This document shows, one piece after another, positions 51,770-59,380 of a DNA stretch of 64,000 nucleotides. The position numbers were made by a program, and so were the translations under genes. Location of the stretch: positions 4,793,001 to 4,857,000 of the forward strand of contig NZ_CP077087.1 of NCBI RefSeq assembly GCF_014268495.2. Reading direction: 5' to 3'. Every line of letters starts with the position of its first letter. Position 1 is the stretch's first letter. The stretch comes from Pseudomonas monsensis. GTDB lineage: Bacteria; Pseudomonadota; Gammaproteobacteria; Pseudomonadales; Pseudomonadaceae. Under the pieces are notes generated by a model. That model saw only the letters and a program-made list of their open reading frames with translations. It was not told where the DNA came from and did no database searches.

Positions 51770-52768
51770 TTATAGAAGCCCCTCACTTTCCGGCAGTTCA
51801 TACGCCATCGCCAGATTGTTCGGCGCCCCCGTCCTCGCTGGCTTGCTCAACGTCGGCTCCTTCTCCAGGCACTCAACCAGAAAATCGATAAACACTCGCA
51901 ACTTGGGTGGCAGATAACGCGTCGGCGAATGTAACAGCCACAGTCCGCCATGGTAGGAAGCGAGGAAGGTCCAGTCCGGCAGCACCTGCACAATCAACTT
52001 CTGTTCGAGTGCATATCGGGCAGTGAAATACGGCAGGCTGCCAATGCCCAGGTGCTGCAACACCGCGCCCAGACGCACCCCCGTGTGGTTCGCGGCGTAT
52101 CGTCCACGTACTCCCACCGTCACCGCCTTGCTGCCTTTCTTGAACTTCCAGCGCGCATCGCTCGGCGTTTCCCCCAGATAAATGCAGCTGTGCTTGAGCA
52201 AATCGTGAGGGTGCGTCGGCGTGCCGTGTTCAGCCAGGTATTGCGGTGTGGCGCACAGTAGATGGTCAATAGTCAGCAACTGCCGCCCGACCAATCCGGC
52301 CGGCGGCCGATCCGTGATACGAATCGCCAGATCGACATGGTCGTCGATCAAATCAACCTGTCGGTCTTCGAGCAGCAGTTCGACATCGACCTTGGGGTAA
52401 CGCCGCAGGAATTCGGGCATGTGCGGGTGAATCACGAAACGCCCCACCGCTTTCGGTACGCTGACCCGCACCAGGCCTTCCGCTTCGTGGGTGAACTGGC
52501 CGCTGATTTCCATCACCGATCTGGCAGCACTGACCATCTCCTGACAACGCTTGAAGACCTCTTCTCCGCCGTCACTCAAACGCAATTTGCGGGTAGTGCG
52601 TTGCAACAGTCGCGTGGCCAGGGCCTTTTCCAGTCGCGAAATGCTGCGACTCACGGCTGACGGCGAAGAGCCAAGCTGACGGGCCGCTTCAGAGAAGCTT
52701 CCGGTCTCGACAACCTTGACGAAAATCGCCATTTCACCGAGCAGGGGTAGCGGGAGATTTATGCTCAC
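51770..52768 (-). CDS. LysR-family transcriptional regulator
   Basis: A 332-residue LTTR. The helix-turn-helix is at about residues 15-60 (FVKVVETGSFSEAARQLGSSPSAVSRSISRLEKALATRLLQRTTR), followed by a periplasmic-binding-like effector domain (VRVSVPKAVGRFVIHPHMPEFLRRYPKVDVELLLEDRQVDLI). It is divergent from alaX with 90 bp between starts, so it probably regulates the alaX / oxygenase / lysE genes. I take GTG 52768 (AAGGA 10 bp upstream) rather than the first TTG at 52777. Effector unknown, perhaps an amino acid. Confidence 0.87.
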   Translation of the reverse strand: MSINLPLPLLGEMAIFVKVVETGSFSEAARQLGSSPSAVSRSISRLEKALATRLLQRTTRKLRLSDGGEEVFKRCQEMVSAARSVMEISGQFTHEAEGLVRVSVPKAVGRFVIHPHMPEFLRRYPKVDVELLLEDRQVDLIDDHVDLAIRITDRPPAGLVGRQLLTIDHLLCATPQYLAEHGTPTHPHDLLKHSCIYLGETPSDARWKFKKGSKAVTVGVRGRYAANHTGVRLGAVLQHLGIGSLPYFTARYALEQKLIVQVLPDWTFLASYHGGLWLLHSPTRYLPPKLRVFIDFLVECLEKEPTLSKPARTGAPNNLAMAYELPESEGLL

Positions 52769-52858
52769 AGCGCACAAGTCCTTTGATGTTTGAACGGATT
52801 ATCACGTTATTGCACGATTCATATAATAAAAATAGAAATTTTAATAAGGGCATGGAAT

Positions 52859-53485
52859 ATGACGCTTCGCCTCTTTTTCCATAGTGATGAGCTCAAGGCC
52901 AATGTGGAAGTCCTCGACTGCACGCCCCACGAGAACGAATTTGCCGTGGTGCTGCGCGCCACGTTGTTTCATCCGCAAGGCGGCGGTCAGCCTTGCGACA
53001 CTGGCTGGATCGATGAAAGCCGGGTTCTGCGCGTAGTGCAGGAACCCGACCGGATCGTGCATTACGTGGATCAGCCGGTGAAGCCTGGCATGACGCAGAT
53101 TCGCGTCGATGAACAACAGCGTTGCTTCAATTCCCGCATGCATTCGGCCGGCCACCTGATTGGCCACTTTATCCAGGCAATGGGCTGGACGCCGATCAAG
53201 GCGCACCACTGGCCAGACGAAGGCCGGGTGCAATTCAAACCGGCAGAAGGTGCCCGGGAAGTCGATGCGCAAAGCGTCCAATACGGCATCAACCAATGGA
53301 TAGAACACGACCTGCCACGCCTGACCTCGTTGCGCGAAGGAGTGCGTGAAATCGGTTTCGGTGAGCTGCCCGCCTACGGCTGTGGCGGCACCCATGTACG
53401 TAGCCTGAAGGATCTGGGCACAGTCACGATCGCGTCCCTTGCGCAGAAAAAGGGCACCTTGTCGGTCCACTACAGCGTGGATTAA
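52859..53485 (+). CDS. Free-standing alanyl-tRNA editing protein (AlaX type)
   Basis: A 208-residue homologue of the AlaRS editing domain, which removes wrongly attached Ser or Gly from tRNA-Ala. The zinc motifs HSAGH (near residues 95-99) and CGGTH (near 179-183) are intact, as is HPQGGGQP near residue 38 at the active-site start. It is divergent from the LysR gene and followed after 74 bp by a 2-oxoglutarate oxygenase and a LysE exporter. That setting suggests protection against a non-standard amino acid handled by these genes, though this is inference. Confidence 0.88.
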   Translation: MTLRLFFHSDELKANVEVLDCTPHENEFAVVLRATLFHPQGGGQPCDTGWIDESRVLRVVQEPDRIVHYVDQPVKPGMTQIRVDEQQRCFNSRMHSAGHLIGHFIQAMGWTPIKAHHWPDEGRVQFKPAEGAREVDAQSVQYGINQWIEHDLPRLTSLREGVREIGFGELPAYGCGGTHVRSLKDLGTVTIASLAQKKGTLSVHYSVD

Positions 53486-53559
53486 GGATTTTGGGCGGTG
53501 CAGCACGCATCGCCCGACGCCGGGGAACCGCATTCGCAGGTTCCGTTGACTACCGATAG

Positions 53560-54345
53560 ATGGACCTACAAAAAATGATGCTAGACGTCGAGCGTCTCGA
53601 TGAGACGTGCATAAAAAAACTGGCCAACGAAGAAGTCCTCGCCATCCGCGTCAAAGGCTTTTTGCCCGAAGCATTGGCAATCCAGATTGGCGACAAAATC
53701 CTCGCTCCAGGCTTTGAAGGCTATATCAACGCACCGAGCATCGGCCGCATCGGCATGGCGTTCTATGAGGCAGAAAACCAGCCGCTGCTGATCGAAGACT
53801 ATTTCGAGCGTGCAACCAGCAACATCGCTGAATTGCGTAACCGTTGCGCGCCCTACTCCTCTCCCGTCGACACGTTGCGCTGCATGCTCGATGAGTCATG
53901 GCCGGCCGGTGCGCATCTGGAAAACCTGTACGGGCGCAAAATGTATGTCGGGTTGTCACGCGTAGTGAAACCGGGAGTGTGCTTCCTCGCGCATCACGAC
54001 ATCTTTGCCAAAGACGCCCCGGACAGCTTTCAGGCTCGCAGCCTGGAAGCACAGTTTGCCTGCAATGTTTACCTGAACATGCCAACCGAAGGCGGCGCAT
54101 TACAGATGTGGGATGACGACATTTCTGCTGACCGGTTCGACGAAATGCGTGGCGACAGTTATGGCATCGACCCTGCCCTGCTCGGCCCTCCGACCCTTGA
54201 AGTACGGCCGAATCCCGGAGATTTCATCATGTTCAATTCACGCTGCATGCACTCGGTAACCCCGGGTGTGGCGGATCCGCGCTTGAGCCTTTCGTTCTTT
54301 GTCGGCTACCGCGGCAATGCTTCACCCCTGACTTTCTGGAGCTGA
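53560..54345 (+). CDS. 2-oxoglutarate/Fe(II)-dependent oxygenase
   Basis: A 261-residue 2OG-Fe(II) dioxygenase. The facial triad is readable: H145 and D147 in AHHDIF, and H231 in SRCMHSVTPG. The 2-oxoglutarate-binding Arg is R241 in ADPRLSLSF. The FACNVYLNMPTEGGALQMWDDD stretch is the usual core strand before the second half. The most likely reaction is hydroxylation of an amino acid or small peptide; prolyl-4-hydroxylase-like folds are the closest I recognise. The start is either 53560 or the ATG at 53578; ribosome sites are weak at both. It sits 1 bp before lysE, so the product may be exported. Confidence 0.82.
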   Translation: MDLQKMMLDVERLDETCIKKLANEEVLAIRVKGFLPEALAIQIGDKILAPGFEGYINAPSIGRIGMAFYEAENQPLLIEDYFERATSNIAELRNRCAPYSSPVDTLRCMLDESWPAGAHLENLYGRKMYVGLSRVVKPGVCFLAHHDIFAKDAPDSFQARSLEAQFACNVYLNMPTEGGALQMWDDDISADRFDEMRGDSYGIDPALLGPPTLEVRPNPGDFIMFNSRCMHSVTPGVADPRLSLSFFVGYRGNASPLTFWS

Positions 54346-54346
54346 G

Positions 54347-54985
54347 ATGTTATCGAACTACCTGGGCGAATTTCTGGCATTGGCCACCATTCATTTTCTG
54401 GCCGTGGTCGCCCCCGGACCGGACTTCGCCGTCACTATCCGCCAGAGCGTGCGTTTCGGCCGAGTCGTGGGCATTTGCACGGCGCTGGGGATCGGCGCGG
54501 GCATCTCCGTGCACGTGCTGTATACATTGCTCGGCGTCGGCGCATTGATGCACACCACCCCTTGGCTGCTGACCGTGGCCAAGGTCATCGGTGGCGCCTA
54601 CATCCTGTATCTGGGTGTCAGCCTGTTGCGCAGCAAACCCAAGTCGGCAATTGAAGGGGAAAAAGCTGTCGACGAGCCGGCAGTCGAGCAGACCCTGCTC
54701 AAGGCTTTCACCACCGGCTTTCTGACCAATGCCACCAACCCGAAAGCCACGCTGTTTTTTCTGGCGATCTTCACCACGATCATCAGCGCCAGCACGCCGC
54801 TGAACATCCAGGCGCTGTACGGCCTGTGGATGTGCTGTGTGAACGCATTGTGGTTCGTCATCGTTGCGCTGTTTTTCTCCAGCGCCAAGGTGCGCCTGCT
54901 GTTCCTGCGCATGGGGCACTGGTTCGAGCGCACCATGGGTGTCGTGCTGATCCTGTTCGCCGGTCGCTTGATGATGTCCTGGTAA
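54347..54985 (+). CDS. LysE/RhtB-family amino acid exporter
   Basis: A 212-residue inner-membrane exporter with about six hydrophobic segments. The N-terminal family motif FLAVVAPGPDFAVTIRQSVRFGRVVGICTALGIGAG is at residues 13-48, and FTTGFLTNATNPKATLFFLAIF near residue 123 is the second signature. RhtB-type proteins expel amino acids such as homoserine, threonine or leucine. It follows the oxygenase by one base, so the two are co-translated. Substrate perhaps a hydroxylated amino acid. A bidirectional hairpin closes the unit. Confidence 0.9.
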   Translation: MLSNYLGEFLALATIHFLAVVAPGPDFAVTIRQSVRFGRVVGICTALGIGAGISVHVLYTLLGVGALMHTTPWLLTVAKVIGGAYILYLGVSLLRSKPKSAIEGEKAVDEPAVEQTLLKAFTTGFLTNATNPKATLFFLAIFTTIISASTPLNIQALYGLWMCCVNALWFVIVALFFSSAKVRLLFLRMGHWFERTMGVVLILFAGRLMMSW

Positions 54986-54999
54986 CTCACCGGCAAACG

Positions 55000-55033
55000 A
55001 AAGGCCCGCCGATGTTCATCGGCGGGCCTTTTT
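55000..55033. terminator. Bidirectional terminator between lysE and MATE genes
   Basis: AAAGGCCCGCCGATG-ttc-ATCGGCGGGCCTTTTT hairpin between two convergent stops, with T-tracts usable on both strands. Confidence 0.92.
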
Positions 55034-55036
55034 GTT

Positions 55037-56398
55037 TCAACTGATGGCAGTCACCCTGACCCGGCTGCTATGGATAAATCGCGTGCCCATCAAAAGCGTC
55101 GCCAGGCTCAGCGCCGTGATCAATCCCGTCCAGATCCCTTGCGGCCCCCACTCCAGTCCAAATGCCAAACCCGCGCCGAGTGGTACACCGACGCCCCAAT
55201 AACAGAAAACCGCCAGCCACATTGGCACGCGCGTATCCTGCAGCCCACGTAATGCACCCGCCGAAAGCATCTGCAAGCCATCGGGAAACTGCAAAGCGGC
55301 GGCAAACAACAACAGCGTCGAGGCCAATGCCGTGACGGCGATGTCGGAGCTATACAGGCTGGCAATCGCTTCATTGCCCAACAACAAGATGACGACCGAT
55401 ACGCTCTGCGTCAGCAACACAATCACGCAACCGGCCCAAGCGGCTTGCCGGACACGCTGGAGATCGCCGCGCCCTGACGCATGGCCCACGCGAACCGTTG
55501 TCGCCTCCGCCACAGCCACCGGGATCATGAAACACAGCTGCGCGAGGTTCACCGCAATCTGGTGCGCCGCGAGAAACGTCGAGCCCAATCGCCCGATCAG
55601 CAACGAAGTCACAATGAACAGGCTGCCTTGCATCAGAATCGCAATGCCGATTGGCATGCCGGTACGCAACAAATCCATGATCCCAGCGCGACTCGGCAGA
55701 TCGAAACGTGCAAACAACTGCAAATGCGCCAAACGCTTGCCAAACCAGAGATAGCCAGCAAACAACGATGCCTGCAGCCACATCATCACGGCCGAAGCGA
55801 TCCCCAGCCCCTGCGCGCCCAACTCGGGAAAGCCCAATTTGCCATTGGTCAACACGTAGCCCAGCGGCGCCAGCACCCATAGACCGCCGAAACTGAACAT
55901 CATCGTCGGACGCATCCAGTGCATCCCTTCACACAGATAACGCATGCAGAAAAACAGCGTCAACGCCGGACTGCCCCAACGCACTGCATGCAGGAACGCC
56001 TGAGCGCCGGGAATCATCTGCTCGGCGATCCCGGCAGGCGCGAGCAACAGGGGCACAAGGCTCAGAAATGCAAACATCAACAGCCCCATGAACAGCGCCA
56101 GCCACAATGCCTGGCGAAAGATCGGCGCGATTTCATGGGTACGATCCGCCCCCTGTAAACGCGCGACCGACGCCGTCAACGCAATCAACGTACCAATCGG
56201 CACCAGCATCGGCAGCCACAACAATGCGGTGCCCAGCGTTACCGCCGCCAGCGTGTCGGTGCCGTGGTTGCCGGCGATCAGGTTGTCGACGAAGGCAATC
56301 AACCCGGCGCAGACATGGCCGACCATCAGAGGTAGCGCGAGAAGCGCGGTGGCACGGATCTCGGACAAACTGCCGCGCGACACTGATTTCAATGACAT
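55037..56398 (-). CDS. MATE-family efflux transporter (NorM-like)
   Basis: A 453-residue polytopic exporter with about 12 membrane segments in two related halves. The family features ALLALPLMVGHVCAGLIAFVDNLIAGNHGTDTLAAVTLG at the start, PVAVAEATTVRVGHASGRGD in the second half, and GALRGLQDTRVPMWLAVFCYW near residue 370 are clear. It uses H+ or Na+ to expel cationic drugs or toxic compounds. Single-gene unit; no regulator beside it. ATG 56398 has AAGGA upstream. Confidence 0.9.
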   Translation of the reverse strand: MSLKSVSRGSLSEIRATALLALPLMVGHVCAGLIAFVDNLIAGNHGTDTLAAVTLGTALLWLPMLVPIGTLIALTASVARLQGADRTHEIAPIFRQALWLALFMGLLMFAFLSLVPLLLAPAGIAEQMIPGAQAFLHAVRWGSPALTLFFCMRYLCEGMHWMRPTMMFSFGGLWVLAPLGYVLTNGKLGFPELGAQGLGIASAVMMWLQASLFAGYLWFGKRLAHLQLFARFDLPSRAGIMDLLRTGMPIGIAILMQGSLFIVTSLLIGRLGSTFLAAHQIAVNLAQLCFMIPVAVAEATTVRVGHASGRGDLQRVRQAAWAGCVIVLLTQSVSVVILLLGNEAIASLYSSDIAVTALASTLLLFAAALQFPDGLQMLSAGALRGLQDTRVPMWLAVFCYWGVGVPLGAGLAFGLEWGPQGIWTGLITALSLATLLMGTRFIHSSRVRVTAIS

Positions 56399-56552
56399 TG
56401 AAGGATCTCCGGAATCAACAGAAAAAGCTCGGTGAGCAAGGCCAGTCGTTATCCCAGAATTGCCTCGCGCTGACTGTCAGACGCGTCCTGATCTCACGGA
56501 TCGGCTGTAGGAAAATTGTAAAAGGCAGGGCAAACACAAAAAACGCGCATAC

Positions 56553-56582
56553 AAAAACGCCGCTCTATTGAGCGGCGTTTTT
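56553..56582 (-). terminator. End-of-array terminator of the tRNA cluster
   Basis: AAACGCCGCTC-aata-GAGCGGCGTTT then T-rich on the minus strand, just after the last tRNA-Gly. Confidence 0.88.
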
Positions 56583-56589
56583 GTGAATA

Positions 56590-56665
<76 letters not shown>

Positions 56666-56667
56666 AA

Positions 56668-56743
56668 TGGCGTCCCCTAGGGGACTCGAACCCCTGTTAC
56701 CGCCGTGAAAGGGCGGTGTCCTAGGCCACTAGACGAAGGGGAC
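56668..56743 (-). tRNA. tRNA-Glu (TTC), copy 3
   Basis: A 76-nt tRNA with encoded CCA. Acceptor GTCCCCT/AGGGGAC, anticodon TTC in CCTTTCACG. It lies 2 nt before tRNA-Gly copy 3 in the same precursor. Confidence 0.97.
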
Positions 56744-56765
56744 AGGCTACAACTTTCACTTAAAT

Positions 56766-56797
56766 AAAAACGCCGCTCTTAGCCGAGCGGCGCTTTT
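56766..56797 (-). terminator. Internal hairpin of the tRNA array
   Basis: AAAAGCGCCGCTCGG-ctaa-GAGCGGCGTTTTT on the minus strand, between pair 2 and pair 3. It is nearly the same as the terminator at 56553 and looks like a duplicated end, so copy 3 may be transcribed less. Confidence 0.75.
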
Positions 56798-56802
56798 GAA
56801 TT

Positions 56803-56878
<76 letters not shown>

Positions 56879-56881
56879 AAA

Positions 56882-56957
56882 TGGCGTCCCCTAGGGGACT
56901 CGAACCCCTGTTACCGCCGTGAAAGGGCGGTGTCCTAGGCCACTAGACGAAGGGGAC
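56882..56957 (-). tRNA. tRNA-Glu (TTC), copy 2
   Basis: Identical to copies 1 and 3, with anticodon TTC and encoded CCA. A longer, unrelated spacer of 104 bp separates it from pair 1. Confidence 0.97.
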
Positions 56958-57061
56958 ACGCTACCCGGAACACATGGTGTGTGTTTCGGTGTCCAGATCC
57001 TCATCCTGAGATTTGGTTCTGGTTTCACTCAGCCCCGCCCGAAAGCAGTGCTGTTTAAAAT

Positions 57062-57137
<76 letters not shown>

Positions 57138-57139
57138 AT

Positions 57140-57215
57140 TGGCGTCCCCTAGGGGACTCGAACCCCTGTTACCGCCGTGAAAGGGCGGTGTCCTAGGCCA
57201 CTAGACGAAGGGGAC
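57140..57215 (-). tRNA. tRNA-Glu (TTC), copy 1
   Basis: 76 nt with encoded CCA and anticodon TTC. First gene after the promoter of the array. Confidence 0.97.
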
Positions 57216-57276
57216 ACGCTACAACATTCACTCCCTGCCGCGTTTCGCTGTGTGCTTTACGCTGCAAGTGGCGCGC

Positions 57277-57305
57277 ATTCTATGGATGGATTGGAAGGTC
57301 GTCAA
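57277..57305 (-). promoter_or_regulatory. tRNA array promoter
   Basis: Minus-strand TTGACG (57300-57305), 17-bp spacer, TAGAAT (57277-57282), followed by a GCGCGCC discriminator. The GC-rich discriminator is typical of stringently controlled stable-RNA promoters. The rest of 57216-57585 holds nothing else I can name. Confidence 0.8.
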
Positions 57306-57585
57306 CCCCCAGATATAAATTTATTTAAATCAATGACTTCGACGTCGTTTACGGGAGCAATCGGGGTTTTGCGTCGCCCGACGATTGACGCCTATATTCC
57401 GCCACTCGCCAAGGCGTTATAGTCCACCCCAGTGATGGCAATCTGCACATCAAGCGCCAGCATTCATATAAGCCATGCGCGGCCGATACAGGTTGAACCT
57501 GCCGAATCAACACGTCGAGCGGTGCTAGGCACCTAAAAGGCCAACCACTACACTCGCATGCGAACCCTATAAAGAGGTCTTACCG

Positions 57586-58356
57586 GTGACACCACTCATG
57601 ATCACCCTGCTTGTCATAGCCGGGATCGCAATTCTGATCGCCATTGGCTACATGAACCATGTGGTGGAAAACAACAAACTGGAGAAGGCCCGCACCAAAG
57701 TCGAACTCAATGACCGCCTGCGCCGCTGTGGCGAATTGACCGAGACCTTCCCCGGCCAATTCATGACCCCGGCACTGAAACTGCTGTTGACCCGCCTGGA
57801 ACTGAACGTCTGCCAGCGCCTGCTGAACCTGGAAAAAACCAGCGCCACGACCAAGGCCCGCATCACCGAACTGAGCGCGCTGGTGGCCCAGGGCGAATCG
57901 ATTCCGGTCAACAACCCGCCAGCGCCGATCCTGACCGAAGCCAAGGCCAAGGACGTGCGCTTCCTCCTCGAAGCCCTCCACGGCCAGATCACCCGCGCCG
58001 CCCACGATGGTTTCCTGCCGCCGAACGAAGCCAAACAGTGGGTCCGCGAAGTCCGCCACATCCTGGTACTGCTGCATATCGAGTTCTTCAACAACCTCGG
58101 CCAACAGTCCCTGCAACAAAACCAGCCCGGCCAGGCCCGCCTCGCCTTCGAACGCGGCGTGCAATACCTGCGCAAACAGCAGGATCCCCAGATGTACTCC
58201 GAACAACTGCAATACCTGGAAAAACTGCTGGCCCGCGCCAACGCCCAGGTCATGGACAAAATCGCCCCGGTTGAAGGCGAAGAAAACCAACTGACCGCCG
58301 GCCTCAAAGACGTCGAAGCCGATGCGGACTGGAAGAAGAAAGTGATTTACGACTGA
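57586..58356 (+). CDS. Membrane-anchored conserved protein of unknown function
   Basis: A 256-residue protein with one N-terminal membrane segment (ITLLVIAGIAILIAIGYM, about residues 6-23) and a long helical cytoplasmic body rich in Leu, Glu and Arg, with likely coiled coils near 65-95 and 190-225. Relatives in Pseudomonas are sometimes labelled DNA repair ATPase, but I see no Walker motifs, so that label looks unjustified. Start is GTG 57586 with AGAGG 8 bp upstream; an ATG four codons later is possible. Stands alone with its own terminator. Confidence 0.8.
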   Translation: MTPLMITLLVIAGIAILIAIGYMNHVVENNKLEKARTKVELNDRLRRCGELTETFPGQFMTPALKLLLTRLELNVCQRLLNLEKTSATTKARITELSALVAQGESIPVNNPPAPILTEAKAKDVRFLLEALHGQITRAAHDGFLPPNEAKQWVREVRHILVLLHIEFFNNLGQQSLQQNQPGQARLAFERGVQYLRKQQDPQMYSEQLQYLEKLLARANAQVMDKIAPVEGEENQLTAGLKDVEADADWKKKVIYD

Positions 58357-58373
58357 TTGCAGATGTTGAAAGA

Positions 58374-58398
58374 GAAGCCACCGAGAGGTGGCTTTTTT
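58374..58398 (+). terminator. Terminator of the membrane-anchored protein gene
   Basis: AAGCCACC-gaga-GGTGGCTT stem followed by a T-tract, 18 bp after the stop. Confidence 0.85.
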
Positions 58399-58449
58399 GT
58401 GGGCTTGTGGGTGTGAATCCGATAGGAACTGGATGAATGTCGGGGCGCT

Positions 58450-58536
58450 TTCGCGAGCAGGCTCGCTACCGCAGGGGGACCGGGTGTATCTGGTCGGGCG
58501 GGAGGCCTCCATCGCAGGCAAGCCAGCCCACAGGGT
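58450..58536. repeat. Two single REPs of different families
   Basis: A GCGAGCAGGCTCGC palindrome (58450-58478) and a diverged gcaggcaagccagcccacagg element (58509-58536) lie close together in the 451-bp gap before the small ORF. The remaining gap (58537-58807) is AT-richer than its surroundings and shows no gene I credit. Confidence 0.7.
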
Positions 58537-58807
58537 TGATCATTCCCACACACAGCAAACTCGGTACACGCGTTAAACATTTCGAAGCTGAAACACACTT
58601 CCCTCTGCGCTACTGCTTATTTATCTCCCCGAGAAAACAGAGAAACACCCTACAGATAAAGAGGAGTGGTCTTCTGTTTCCACTCAAATCCGCTGCCCAG
58701 AATGGCTGTCGAACAGAACTGCCTGGAAGCCCATTCGATCTTTTCAGTTGAATTCACGAGATCGCATATTTGGCAACCTTCATTCATAACAAAATGGACA
58801 CGTCACT

Positions 58808-59071
58808 ATGGACAACCTAGCTGCACAGTCGCAACTCACTGCCATCGGTCCGGGCAATAAAGTTTATCTGCAAGGGCATTTTGATTTTCAGAACAGCATC
58901 ACCAGCCGCTACGCAAAAATCGTCAGCATTGATACCGCCACCGTAATCATCCAAAACCCGACTCTTCGAGCCAACCAGACAGAAGTCATCCGCCATCAAG
59001 CCATCACCCACATCAGCCTTGTCCCCCCGTACAAAACATTCGAAAGCGACACAAGCCCCATTCTCGGATAA
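58808..59071 (+). CDS. Small hypothetical protein, 87 residues
   Basis: A plausible small gene: MDNLAAQSQLTAIGPGNKVYLQGHFDFQNSITSRYAKIVSIDTATVIIQ..., a likely beta-rich soluble fold with regular hydrophobic alternation. The ribosome site is weak, and base composition is lower in GC than the neighbours, which could mean recent arrival. Family unknown. It could be a spurious frame, but no opposite-strand gene explains it. Confidence 0.5.
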   Translation: MDNLAAQSQLTAIGPGNKVYLQGHFDFQNSITSRYAKIVSIDTATVIIQNPTLRANQTEVIRHQAITHISLVPPYKTFESDTSPILG

Positions 59072-59329
59072 ACCAAAACCGAAACAGGTAAGCGCAGGCA
59101 ATGCCAAGTCCACAACCTTTGGCAGCGCCTGCAGAGAATGCCTTCGTCAGGAAAATACCGGGCTGTCAGACGGGCTCGCGCAATGACCGAGCCTGCCACA
59201 AGGCCGAGTGTCAGCTCGCCTGCGTTTGACTTTGATCTGCAAGGTCCCAACGACAGGCTGAGTGGTGGAATTCATCCGGGGACGTCTGGCGAAACCAGAC
59301 ACATCGAAGAGGAGGTGCAACAAAGCAAA

Positions 59330-59348
59330 CCGGAGGCGATGCCCCCGG
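59330..59348 (-). terminator. Probable terminator of the chemoreceptor gene
   Basis: CCGGGGGC-atc-GCCTCCGG on the minus strand, then TTTGCTTTG, 32 bp after the chemoreceptor stop. The other part of the 59072-59380 gap has a GTCTGG-CGAAA-CCAGAC hairpin (59285-59301) and nothing else I can name. Confidence 0.55.
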
Positions 59349-59380
59349 TTGAATCCCGCAGCGGCCCAGAGGCCGCCAAG

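Noticed and set aside
58666..58860. A 64-codon frame with an AGAGGAG ribosome site just before the 87-residue ORF
   Set aside because: It overlaps the start of the 87-residue ORF in another frame and its product looks like random sequence (Trp/His/Cys scattered).
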